Below, in pieces: positions 9,235 to 17,575 of a DNA stretch of 64,000 nt. Within the stretch, counting starts at the first letter, position 1; the number at the start of each line of letters is the position of its first letter. The stretch comes from Campylobacter pinnipediorum subsp. caledonicus (GTDB lineage Bacteria; Campylobacterota; Campylobacteria; Campylobacterales; Campylobacteraceae): contig NZ_CP017258.1 of assembly GCF_002022005.1 (NCBI RefSeq), positions 806,001-870,000 on the forward strand. The letters are read 5' to 3'. The position numbers and the translations under genes are program-made. The notes beneath the pieces were generated by a model that had not been told where the DNA came from, ran no database searches, and saw only the letters and a program-made list of their open reading frames with translations.

Positions 9235-11391
9235 TTAAAATTTGACAAATTTTAGCCTAATTGAATTTAAAACAACATTTATTGAACTAAAACACATAGC
9301 AAATGCCGCATACATTGGGTTTAGCAATAGTCCAAATGTGGGGTATAAAACCCCTGCTGCTACTGGTATACAAATTAGGTTGTATATAAAAGCCCAAAAA
9401 AGATTTTGTTTTATCGTTTTCATTGTTTTTTTAGCAAGTTTTAATGTAAAGATAACATCTCGTAATTGATTTTTTACAAGCACTATATCCCCAGAGCTTT
9501 TAGCTATATCAGAGCCACTATTCATAGCTATGCCAACATCTGATTGTTTTAAACATAAAGAGTCGTTTATGCCATCACCTACAAATAAAACCTTACCTTT
9601 ACTCTGTATATTTTTTAATATATTTAATTTTTCATGAGGCATAGTGTTTGCATAAAACTCATTAATTTCTAGTTTTTTAGCTACATTTTTTACACTATTT
9701 TCATTATCACCAGATATTATTATCGGAGTTATATTGTGTTTTTTTAGTTCTTGTATACTTTGTATAGCATCATCTTTTAACTCATCAGATATACCTATAG
9801 TTCCTATAAAATTATTATTTTTAGCATAATAAATAAAGCTTTGAATATCTTGTGATTGATTTTTTTCTTGATTTGGTATATCTATATTAAAATTTTCTAA
9901 TAGTTTTTTGTTGCCTATTATTATTGTATTTTTATCATCTTTGTATGTCACGCCAAGACCAAGATGATTTTTAAACTCACCTTTTAAATTTAATATCTTA
10001 ATATTTTTATCTTTTGCAAATTTTACTATAGCTTTTGAAATAGGGTGTTCGCTTAGATTTTCTACCGAAGATACCAGCGACAGTTCGTTTTCATCTAAAT
10101 CAGAATAAGATACGCTTATCTCTCCTTTGCTAAGTGTTCCTGTTTTATCAAAAATTGCAAATTTTATATCTTTAATACTTTCTATAACTTCTGGATTTTT
10201 TATGAGTATTCCACCTTTTGCGCCCCTTGATAACGATGATATGATAGCTATTGGTGTTGCAAGACCTAGGGCGCAAGGACATGATATTATAAGAACATTT
10301 ATGGCACTTATTATTGCATATGTGTAGTTTTTTGTTATTATGACCCAAATCGTAAATGTTATGATAGATAAACTTATAACAATTGGAACAAATACGTTTG
10401 CAACCTTATCAGCTAGGCGAGATACTGGCATTTTCTTTGTTGTTGCATCGCTTAAAAGTGCAAGTATTTGTGATAAAAGTGTTTGATTTGATAATTTTGT
10501 GATTTTTATTATTATATGACCGTTTGCGTTTGTTGTTCCTGCATAGACCGCATCTCCTATACCATGGTATTTTGGTATGCTTTCGCCGGTTAGTGTAGAT
10601 GTGTCTATTTCCGCACCGCCTTGGATTATAACACCATCACTGGGTATATTGTATCCATTTTTTACAATCACAATATCATTTATTTTTAGATCAGCGATGG
10701 GTATCTCTTCGTTTTGTCCATCTGGTTTTATTATAGTTGCTGTTTTTGCAGACATATCCATAAGTGTTTTTAGATAATCCCCAGCTTTAGCTTTTGAACG
10801 CTCTTCTAGGAATTTACCAAGTAACACAAAGGTTATTATCATTGTTGCTCCACCAACGTATATATGCGTTAGATTATTTGGTAATAAATCTTTAAAGATA
10901 ATAACAAAAACAGAATGAAAAAGTGCGCTTAAAGACCCTAGTGCAACCAATACATTCATATCATAATTTTTGTTTCTTAAAGACCCAATTGCATGAGAAA
11001 AAAACATTTTTCCATTATAAAATATTGCAAAAATAGCGAGTAAAATCATTATTGTGTTTATAATAATTGTCTGATTAAAAAATATTTCAAGCGACATTAT
11101 TATACAAGAGATAATTAGTGCAGATATAAAGTTATTTCTTAGATTTAATACATATAATCTTTGTTTTTCTTCAAATTCTTCTATATTAAAAGCTATGTCG
11201 TAGCCTAGTTTTTTTATTTTAGCTTTTAGGTTTTGTAAAATTTCATCATCTTTTACTTCAAATTCTCCAACCCCATTTGCAAAATTTACTTTTGCACTAC
11301 TAACCCCATCTACTTTTAGAGCTACTCTCTCAACAGCGTTTGAGCAGTTTACACAACTCATTCCGCTTATATTTAGCTTAATTTTTTGCAT
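9235..11391 (-). CDS. copA: Copper-exporting P1B-type ATPase CopA
   Basis: Inner-membrane pump of 718 residues that removes Cu(I) from the cytoplasm. It has one N-terminal heavy-metal domain with MSCVNC. The transmembrane metal site is CPC (in SCPCALGLATP), the phosphorylation site is DKTGTLS, and the SEHPIS motif (His-Pro) of P1B ATPases is present. The hinge is GDGINDS, and the last helix carries the conserved M-x-x-SS-x-N pattern. An upstream open frame exists, but the start MQKIKLN at 11391 lies 1 bp after the copP stop and is preferred. It is followed by the TorD-like gene. Confidence 0.95.
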   Translation of the reverse strand: MQKIKLNISGMSCVNCSNAVERVALKVDGVSSAKVNFANGVGEFEVKDDEILQNLKAKIKKLGYDIAFNIEEFEEKQRLYVLNLRNNFISALIISCIIMSLEIFFNQTIIINTIMILLAIFAIFYNGKMFFSHAIGSLRNKNYDMNVLVALGSLSALFHSVFVIIFKDLLPNNLTHIYVGGATMIITFVLLGKFLEERSKAKAGDYLKTLMDMSAKTATIIKPDGQNEEIPIADLKINDIVIVKNGYNIPSDGVIIQGGAEIDTSTLTGESIPKYHGIGDAVYAGTTNANGHIIIKITKLSNQTLLSQILALLSDATTKKMPVSRLADKVANVFVPIVISLSIITFTIWVIITKNYTYAIISAINVLIISCPCALGLATPIAIISSLSRGAKGGILIKNPEVIESIKDIKFAIFDKTGTLSKGEISVSYSDLDENELSLVSSVENLSEHPISKAIVKFAKDKNIKILNLKGEFKNHLGLGVTYKDDKNTIIIGNKKLLENFNIDIPNQEKNQSQDIQSFIYYAKNNNFIGTIGISDELKDDAIQSIQELKKHNITPIIISGDNENSVKNVAKKLEINEFYANTMPHEKLNILKNIQSKGKVLFVGDGINDSLCLKQSDVGIAMNSGSDIAKSSGDIVLVKNQLRDVIFTLKLAKKTMKTIKQNLFWAFIYNLICIPVAAGVLYPTFGLLLNPMYAAFAMCFSSINVVLNSIRLKFVKF

Positions 11392-11392
11392 T

Positions 11393-11599
11393 TTATAGTT
11401 CTTTTGAAACCTCAAAACCAAGATCATCAAGCTCTGATTTAAATTTTTCTATATCATCGCTATTTTTCAAATCAACACTTACAATTTTAGGTTCAACACT
11501 TAAATCAACTTCTATATCACCAAATTCATCACTTAGTGCATTTTTGATTGTGTTGGCACAATTTTCACAATGTATGTTTAAAACCTCAAATTTTTTCAT
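11393..11599 (-). CDS. copP: Copper chaperone, HMA domain (CopP/CopZ)
   Basis: A free-standing heavy-metal-associated domain of 68 residues. The metal site is HCENC, with two cysteines near residues 12-15, in place of the usual MxCxxC. It is predicted to carry Cu(I) to CopA. It sits between a GNAT gene (4-bp ATGA overlap) and copA (1-bp gap), so the three are translated together. Confidence 0.85.
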   Translation of the reverse strand: MKKFEVLNIHCENCANTIKNALSDEFGDIEVDLSVEPKIVSVDLKNSDDIEKFKSELDDLGFEVSKEL

Positions 11600-12123
11600 T
11601 TTATATCCTTTATCATGTGTTTAAAATTTTTATCATATACTCTAAAATCTTGGTCATATAAAAATCCAAGTCTTTGATAAAATTGTATAGTTTTTTCTTT
11701 ATGATTATCTACAATAAGCGATATTTTATTATAGTTTTTATCTTTTGCTAAAATGTCAGTGTGACTTATGAGTTTAGTTGCTATTTTGTTGCCTCTGTAT
11801 TTTTCATCCACAGCTATTGCATCTATATAATACTCATCATCAAAACACTCTTTTTCAAAGATATCTTTATAATGCTCATCAAGATAGCCAACATCTTTGC
11901 CGCCATAACTTACCATGACACCAACAATTTTATTATCTTTTTCAAAAACAGTTGTATTTTTATAGCTTATACGACACTGTTCGCTTTTAAACATACTTAT
12001 CAAAAAATCATTTGTGTATTTTTCATCATTGCTCTTGCTTATAGTGTATATAATATCATCAAGAGCCAGTTTTAAAAGATTTATGCATTGATTTGCTTCA
12101 TTGGTATTTGCTTTTCTTATCAT
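11596..12123 (-). CDS. GNAT-family N-acetyltransferase
   Basis: A 175-residue acetyltransferase of the GNAT fold. The acetyl-CoA loop is visible as VDEKYRGNKIATKLI (about residues 110-124), and the C-terminal part has the family's YQRLGF motif (about 150-155). The substrate cannot be told. The start is uncertain: the ATG at 12123 (MIRKAN) fits GNAT proteins better than the ATG 7 codons upstream, and neither has a good ribosome-binding site. The stop overlaps the copP start by 4 bp. Confidence 0.75.
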   Translation of the reverse strand: MIRKANTNEANQCINLLKLALDDIIYTISKSNDEKYTNDFLISMFKSEQCRISYKNTTVFEKDNKIVGVMVSYGGKDVGYLDEHYKDIFEKECFDDEYYIDAIAVDEKYRGNKIATKLISHTDILAKDKNYNKISLIVDNHKEKTIQFYQRLGFLYDQDFRVYDKNFKHMIKDIK

Positions 12124-12231
12124 TTTGTAATTATAAAATTTCAAATTAAATTTATTACTAATGTTTGTTTCGATTTTTTATAATAAAAATATTATCGCAG
12201 GATTAGGGATATTGTTATCCCTAATAAATTT

Positions 12232-14493
12232 TTACATGTAGTTTAAAAGACTTAGTTGATTTATCTTTGAGGTTGCTTGAAGCATAGCTTGATAGCTCAT
12301 CATTTTTTGAGTTAAGCTTAGATATGATTCAGCATAATCAGCATCTATAACCTCGCTTTTTACACTAGCAACATTTACTTTCATCAAGCTAGCTCTTTCG
12401 TTTGTTTCTTTTAGTAAATTTGTATAAGAACCTATTTTTACTTTTTCTTTATTTATATGATCCATTATATGATCTATTCTTTCTATTGCGCCTTGAACTC
12501 CGTTGTTTCTAGGGTCTGCATTTTTAGAATCACTTCTTTGAAATCCATTTCTAACAGCATAAATCATTTTCTCCAAGTCTTTAAATATATCTATAGATGG
12601 TTCATCTATAGCCTGTGCATTATTTTGCATAAAGCTAAATATTGATCCTTTGCCTTGTTTTGTATCCTGTGCGTTTCCGGTGCTATCACCAAAAAATTTA
12701 CCACTTTCTTTGTCATTATATATAGCAACATCTATATTTGTAACAGATTGTGTTTTATCTGTTACTACTATTCTTCCTCTGTGATCTAGATTAACATCTA
12801 TAGCACCTTTTGATTTATCTATGCTTCTTTTGTATTCCTCATAGTTTTCTTTTCTTTTTTCTAAACCATCTTTGGTTGCTATTTTGATATCTTTTTCTAA
12901 ATTTTTTTGTTCAGGTATATTATCGCTTGCAACCATTCCTATGATATCCATTAGTTGTCTATATGTAAAATCATCTGTTTGTGTTGGGTATTGTCCAAAT
13001 TCATCTGAGTTGTAAACAACTAAATTTCTATCTTTATCTGGTTCAAATGGATTTGAACCATCGGGATTTTTGCCTTTTATTGAAAAACTAACAGGTTTAC
13101 TAGGATTTTTTGTACCTAGGTTGACTTTTATATCATATTCTACACCATTTCTTGAATTTATCTTTAGATTTATTTCTTCATTGTCTATATCGTATCCATC
13201 CGGCTTATTTCTTATATGTGGATATAAGCTTTCTGCGCCAGCAACTTCACTTAATCTAGTTGAGTCTTTAGCAAATTCTCCGGTAAAACGGTTGATTTGG
13301 CTTACATTTGTTGTTAGAGTATTGTCTTTTTTTTCTAATCTTACTTTGTCAAAATCAAAACTGTCTACCGTTTTCCCACTTTGATCTTTATAGATATTTT
13401 TTGTAAAATCAGTAATATGGATTAATTTATTATCAAATTTTTTTTCTAATGTTGCGAGATCTTCAACATTTGCTGGATCATCTGCTACTTTACCAGGCAA
13501 TCCGGCTTTATTATCTACTATTTGGGTAGCACCTACAAGACTCATGTTTAAATTTTGACTACCTTTTGTTAAATCTTTTACAACTATTTGACCATCGTTG
13601 TTTATATTTACATCTACAACTTTGCTTGTCGCTGTGTTTCCAAACTCTTGCCCTATTTTATCCATAAAACCACGCATTGTTGATTCCGCAGTTAGTGAAA
13701 ATTTACTGGTAAATGTTGTCCCATCTGTTTTTGTTCCTTGAAGATAAAAAAAGGTATTTGGAAATTTTATATTTTTATCAACAAAATCATGATCTTGATC
13801 TAAGCCATTTTTATCTTTTACATAATTTAAACCAATTAAGTTCTTAAGAGTACTTTCTTCATTTAAATATTTTGGATTTTCTTTGGCATCTTTTTTTGTT
13901 TGATCTGTAAGTCTAACATTAGTTGTTATAGTTTTATGATAGTCATTGTCTTTTCCTAAAAATAGATCAAATCCATTTAAATTAAAAGGTATATCAATTT
14001 TTGAACCAGAAATTGTTGTCATATTTTCTTCATTTCCATTGTAGCTACCATTTTGGCTTATTGGCTTTGTGTCAACAGCACTTCCTGAAAATAAAAATTG
14101 ACCATTTATAGAAGTATTGGCTATATTCATAAGGTGATTTTTTATACCTTCTAAGTCATTCGCTATGGCTCCAAGTGATGTTGTATCGTGTACACCACTA
14201 GCCGCTTGAACCAATTTAACTTTGAAATTTTCAAGTTGTTTGCTAAATTCTTGCAATGATTTGTCAGAATTTTTTGAAAAATTTTGAGATTTTGATGTAG
14301 CTTCGGTTACTTGTTCTAAAGTAGTAATTTCGTAATCAAGTCTCATAGCATCACTGTATGTTCCAGCTGCTTCATATGATTTTTGTATTTTTAAACCACT
14401 TGAAAGTTGCATATGGTGCTTTTGAACACCTTGCATTCCACGCTGATAATCATACATAGTTTGGGCGTATTTCCATTGGTTTGTTATTCTCAT
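12232..14493 (-). CDS. flgL: Flagellar hook-filament junction protein FlgL
   Basis: A 753-residue hook-associated protein with flagellin-like ends. The N-terminal coiled-coil begins MRITNQ and includes the LSSGLKIQ segment; the C-terminal helix ends in LQATSKINQLSLLNYM. The central ~500 residues are a large exposed insert, which makes it about twice the length of enteric FlgL but equal to the ~750-residue Campylobacter FlgL. It is secreted by the flagellar export system and links hook to filament. A sigma-54 promoter lies directly upstream. Confidence 0.9.
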   Translation of the reverse strand: MRITNQWKYAQTMYDYQRGMQGVQKHHMQLSSGLKIQKSYEAAGTYSDAMRLDYEITTLEQVTEATSKSQNFSKNSDKSLQEFSKQLENFKVKLVQAASGVHDTTSLGAIANDLEGIKNHLMNIANTSINGQFLFSGSAVDTKPISQNGSYNGNEENMTTISGSKIDIPFNLNGFDLFLGKDNDYHKTITTNVRLTDQTKKDAKENPKYLNEESTLKNLIGLNYVKDKNGLDQDHDFVDKNIKFPNTFFYLQGTKTDGTTFTSKFSLTAESTMRGFMDKIGQEFGNTATSKVVDVNINNDGQIVVKDLTKGSQNLNMSLVGATQIVDNKAGLPGKVADDPANVEDLATLEKKFDNKLIHITDFTKNIYKDQSGKTVDSFDFDKVRLEKKDNTLTTNVSQINRFTGEFAKDSTRLSEVAGAESLYPHIRNKPDGYDIDNEEINLKINSRNGVEYDIKVNLGTKNPSKPVSFSIKGKNPDGSNPFEPDKDRNLVVYNSDEFGQYPTQTDDFTYRQLMDIIGMVASDNIPEQKNLEKDIKIATKDGLEKRKENYEEYKRSIDKSKGAIDVNLDHRGRIVVTDKTQSVTNIDVAIYNDKESGKFFGDSTGNAQDTKQGKGSIFSFMQNNAQAIDEPSIDIFKDLEKMIYAVRNGFQRSDSKNADPRNNGVQGAIERIDHIMDHINKEKVKIGSYTNLLKETNERASLMKVNVASVKSEVIDADYAESYLSLTQKMMSYQAMLQATSKINQLSLLNYM

Positions 14494-14525
14494 TATTGTA
14501 TCCTTAACTTCAATACTAAGATATT

Positions 14526-14544
14526 AAGCAAAATTAATTCCATA
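14526..14544 (-). promoter_or_regulatory. Sigma-54 (RpoN) promoter of flgL
   Basis: The minus strand reads TATGGAATTAATTTTGCTTA. GG (complement of 14540-14541) and GC (14528-14529) are separated by exactly 10 bases, as in -24/-12 promoters, and the TTTTGCTT end fits the Campylobacter RpoN consensus. The start of transcription would be about 20-25 bp upstream of the flgL ATG. Confidence 0.75.
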
Positions 14545-14649
14545 AAATGCTTTAGTTATTGATTTATAAATACTATATCGGATGATATTTCATTTTTTTT
14601 ATATATAATCACATAAATATAAAAAAATGATTTTATTTAAGGATATTTT

Positions 14650-15384
14650 ATGAAAATACTGTTTTCTCCTAGTGAAAGCAAAACCAATATTGATAGTGCT
14701 AAAAATATCAGTAAGGATTGCTTTATTTTTGAAGATTTGTTTGATAAAAGAATGAAAATTATAAATATATATAATGAATTTATAAAAAATAGCACTGAAA
14801 AAGATCTATGTAAGTTGTTTGGTTTAAAAACATACAATGACAGCTTAAGATATGATTTGTTTGAAAAAGGTTGTATAAAGGCTATTTTAAGATATAACGG
14901 TGTTGGATATAAATATTTGGATTATTTAAACTTGGATGAATATTCTCAAAAATATATAGATAATAATGTTTTAATATTTTCAAATTTATTTGGTCCAATT
15001 TTAGCAAAAGACATGATACCAGAATACAAGCTAAAACAAGGAGAAAGAATACAAAAATTAAATATAGAAAAATTTTACAAAGATAATTTCAGTTTATATA
15101 TTGATGAATTTTTAAAAGATGAAGTTATCTTGGATTTAAGGGCAGGGTATTATGAAAAATTTTACGATATAAAAAAAGAGTATTTTTCTTTTAAATTTAT
15201 AAAAAATGGTAAGGTGGTTAGTCATTTTGCAAAAGCCTATAGAGGAATTTTACTAAAAGAGATAGCTAATAACAATATAAATACTAAAGACGAGCTTATG
15301 AATTTAAATATTAGGGGTTTAAAGCTACTAGAAATAAGAAAGATAAAATCAAAAAATGAATTAATTTTTAAAATAATTGGCTAA
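14650..15384 (+). CDS. yaaA: YaaA family peroxide-stress protein (DUF328)
   Basis: A 244-residue protein with the family start MKILFSPSESK and conserved blocks RYNGVGYKYLDY, NLFGPI and DLRAGYY near residue 163. E. coli YaaA limits free iron and DNA damage during hydrogen peroxide stress and binds DNA. The function here is transferred from the family. It is a single gene, divergent from flgL, and precedes hup. Confidence 0.85.
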   Translation: MKILFSPSESKTNIDSAKNISKDCFIFEDLFDKRMKIINIYNEFIKNSTEKDLCKLFGLKTYNDSLRYDLFEKGCIKAILRYNGVGYKYLDYLNLDEYSQKYIDNNVLIFSNLFGPILAKDMIPEYKLKQGERIQKLNIEKFYKDNFSLYIDEFLKDEVILDLRAGYYEKFYDIKKEYFSFKFIKNGKVVSHFAKAYRGILLKEIANNNINTKDELMNLNIRGLKLLEIRKIKSKNELIFKIIG

Positions 15385-15494
15385 ATTGTGATTTTTTTAA
15401 CTTTTTAGCAATTTTTTGTTTGAAATGTATTGTATTTTTTCAAAAAAAATTGTAGAATACCCCAATAATACTTTTAAAGTAAAGGATGTTTAAA

Positions 15495-15794
15495 ATGAAA
15501 AAAGCTGATTTTGTTCAAGCTGTTGCTGAGAAAACTGGACTATCTAAAAAAGATTCTCTAAAAGCTGTTGATTCTACACTAGAAGTTATAACAGAAGCTT
15601 TGGTAAATGGTGATAGTATTAGTTTTATAGGATTTGGTACATTTAGTACTGCTGATAGAGCTGCTAGACAAGCTAGAGTTCCTGGAACTAAAAAAGTTAT
15701 AGATGTTCCTGCTAGCAAAGCTGTTAAATTTAAAGTTGGAAAAAAATTAAAAGAAGTAGTTGCAGCTAGCGTTAAAAAAACTAAGAAAAAATAA
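15495..15794 (+). CDS. hup: HU-family nucleoid protein
   Basis: DNA-bending protein of 99 residues with the HU/IHF signature GFGTF (in ISFIGFGTFSTADR) and a beta-arm segment with the usual RxPGT pattern followed by DVPASKAVKFKVGKKLK. The C-terminus is lysine-rich. An ATG 9 bp upstream is in frame, but AAAGGA is correctly spaced only for the ATG at 15495, and HU proteins start MKKADF. A -10-like TAGAAT lies about 40 bp upstream. A strong terminator follows. Confidence 0.95.
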   Translation: MKKADFVQAVAEKTGLSKKDSLKAVDSTLEVITEALVNGDSISFIGFGTFSTADRAARQARVPGTKKVIDVPASKAVKFKVGKKLKEVVAASVKKTKKK

Positions 15795-15813
15795 TAATAT
15801 CTTAATTTTATAT

Positions 15814-15846
15814 GTTTGGTTTGTTTTTTCAAACCAAACTTTTTTT
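15814..15846 (+). terminator. Rho-independent terminator of hup
   Basis: A perfect 10-bp stem GTTTGGTTTG / CAAACCAAAC (15814-15823, 15830-15839) with a T6 loop is followed by seven T. It ends 3 bp before tRNA-Leu. Confidence 0.9.
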
Positions 15847-15848
15847 AT

Positions 15849-15935
15849 GCCCGAGTGGTGAAACTGGTAGACGCGCTAGACTCAAAATCTGGTAAGGGCA
15901 ACCTTGTGTCGGTTCGAGTCCGACCTCGGGCACCA
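15849..15935 (+). tRNA. tRNA-Leu (anticodon CAA)
   Basis: An 87-nt class II tRNA with encoded CCA. The acceptor stem is GCCCGAG/CTCGGGC. The anticodon loop CTCAAAA gives CAA, reading UUG leucine codons. It has a long variable arm (TAAGGGCAACCTTG) and a T-loop TTCGAGT. The hup terminator is just upstream, so it probably has its own weak promoter or depends on readthrough and processing. Confidence 0.95.
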
Positions 15936-16205
15936 CTAATATATTTTTATTCCCTTTTATTCTATTCAAAAATCACTTACAAAGCACGATAAAAAGGCAC
16001 TTTCAAGGCGTTTATTACTTTCTATTCCATTCAATTGCTTTTATTACTTTCAAACTTTTTTACTGACTGAGTTATTGACTAATAAAAAAATATTGGATAA
16101 ATTTAGATTTTAGTCAATAAAAAAGTATAAACATGTCTAAAATATCTAATTCACTAACTGTGATAAATTTAAATTCAAAAGATAAGCTTGTTTATTTGTA
16201 AGTGT
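15936..16205. other. Gene-free region after tRNA-Leu with short repeats
   Basis: No gene is supported. It holds a 12-bp direct repeat TTTATTACTTTC (16011-16022 and 16040-16051) and copies of TTCTATTC (near 15960 and 16020). Such a stretch 3' of a tRNA could be debris of an old insertion, but no copy of the tRNA 3' end is present. Confidence 0.4.
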
Positions 16206-16232
16206 AAGTAAAACCTAAAAAAGGCTTTACTT
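16206..16232 (-). terminator. Terminator-like hairpin after the ATP-grasp-like gene
   Basis: Stem 16206-16216 pairs with 16222-16232 around a 5-base loop; on the minus-strand RNA the one non-Watson-Crick pair is G-U. The loop is T5 on that strand, but no T-run follows the stem. Confidence 0.45.
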
Positions 16233-16236
16233 TAAA

Positions 16237-17253
16237 TTATTTTATAAGTTGTTTTGCAACATCTTGTGCATATTGAAGTTCTGTTGTTATACCAACGCAA
16301 GAACAGTTTATCTCGCTTAAAACATAAACATCATTCCCATCTTTATCATAATCAAGGATATAATCTAAAGTCCAAAGTAAAGGATAATCAAAACCTTCTA
16401 AATAAGGTTTTATGTCTTTTATACCTTGCTGTGATAATGCTAGCACATCAGACCATTTTGGATCATCTGGCTTGTCATATTGGTATTTTGCACCCGAGAA
16501 AAGGGTAGCAGAAAACTCGCCTTCTTTCGGTTTTTTATGAACTATTGAAACTGGCTTTTCTTTAACTAAAAGTACTCTTATTTCACCTTCACTAATTCTT
16601 TTTAGATATTTGCAACTTACAAAGCCTTTTTTACCTTTAAAATATACCGCATTTGGATCTTCTTCTTCAAAATTATTTTTAAAGTTAGTTATAAAATCGT
16701 CTAAACTTTTAAAGTTTTCTTTTTTATTATTAACAGCTTCTGTGCAAGTTACACTTTCATCATCATTTAACTTTACAAGATAAACACCTTCACCAGTTGA
16801 GCCATAATTTGTCTTCAAAACTCTTATTTTTTCTCTTTTTAAAATTTCTGGCAATTCAGCTTTAAACTCTTTGTAGTTTTGATAAAATTTAGTACTTTCT
16901 TCCCCCATTGCTGTCAATTTTAGCTTTTCTAATATATCTTTTAAGTCTAAATTTTTCATAACATCTGGATGAGTGTGCACAACTACACCTTCATCACTTA
17001 GTTTTTTTAAAAACTGAAAATACTCATCAACTTCTTTTAAATTACCTGGATTTATGCGGCTTATTATATGTAAGGCATTTTCTTTTAGATATTCAAATAA
17101 TTTGTCTTTTTTATCTGGAACATAAAAAACTATCTCTGTATCTAGTTTTGTAAATTCTTTTATTGCATTTAAAATAGGCTTAGTATCAGGTCTAAAACCA
17201 TCAAAACCTTTGTCTGTTCCCTTGCTATACTCTATAACAAAAACTTTTTTCAT
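16237..17253 (-). CDS. Cj0069-family protein, probably ATP-grasp-like
   Basis: A 338-residue soluble protein matching what I recall of Cj0069 of C. jejuni. The layout resembles ATP-grasp ligases: KTNYGSTGEGV (about residues 147-157) could be the nucleotide loop, GEIRVLLV a strand of the second lobe, and LSEINCSCVG near the C-terminus resembles the metal-binding E-x-N motif. An LWTLDYILDYD segment lies between them. The substrate is unknown and no partner enzyme is nearby. The RBS is AAGGAG, and a -10 TATAAT is complementary to 17280-17285. The ATP-grasp assignment is inferred from these motifs only. Confidence 0.65.
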   Translation of the reverse strand: MKKVFVIEYSKGTDKGFDGFRPDTKPILNAIKEFTKLDTEIVFYVPDKKDKLFEYLKENALHIISRINPGNLKEVDEYFQFLKKLSDEGVVVHTHPDVMKNLDLKDILEKLKLTAMGEESTKFYQNYKEFKAELPEILKREKIRVLKTNYGSTGEGVYLVKLNDDESVTCTEAVNNKKENFKSLDDFITNFKNNFEEEDPNAVYFKGKKGFVSCKYLKRISEGEIRVLLVKEKPVSIVHKKPKEGEFSATLFSGAKYQYDKPDDPKWSDVLALSQQGIKDIKPYLEGFDYPLLWTLDYILDYDKDGNDVYVLSEINCSCVGITTELQYAQDVAKQLIK

Positions 17254-17540
17254 TAAAAACTCCTTAATATTTAATAATAATTATAACATTTTATATTTAA
17301 TAATAACTTTAGCGTAATAAATATATAAAAAATTAAAAATTCATATAAATATAATTAAATTAAATAAATTTGGTGATAATTTTTTAAATATAAAATTTAA
17401 CCACTGATAGTATATTGTAAAGTTTTTTTGAAATGAAATTAGAATTTATTTAATATTTGATAAAAATATAATTATTGAAATATTTTTTAAATATATTAAG
17501 TTTTGGCAAAAAATTTTACAAAAACTTGTTTTTTAGTTTT
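17254..17540. other. AT-rich promoter region of the Cj0069-like gene
   Basis: No gene is seen. On the minus strand an extended -10 (TGTTATAAT, core complementary to 17280-17285) precedes the gene at 17253. A perfect 13-bp direct repeat TATTTAATAATAA occurs at 17268-17280 and 17294-17306, flanking the -10, and may be an operator. The rest, to about 17540, is very AT-rich with no recognisable content. Confidence 0.45.
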
Positions 17541-17565
17541 ATAAAGCTGGGAAAACCAGCTTTAT
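17541..17565 (-). terminator. Hairpin after asd
   Basis: A perfect 10-bp stem ATAAAGCTGG / CCAGCTTTAT has a GAAAA loop, 11 bp past the asd stop. On the asd strand it is followed by A-rich rather than T-rich sequence, so it may be a 3'-end stabiliser or an inefficient terminator. Confidence 0.5.
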
Positions 17566-17575
17566 GTTAATTATT

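Noticed and set aside
15849-16205. Integrated island or att site at tRNA-Leu
   Set aside because: No integrase and no repeated tRNA 3' end is present in the flanking DNA; at most a scar.
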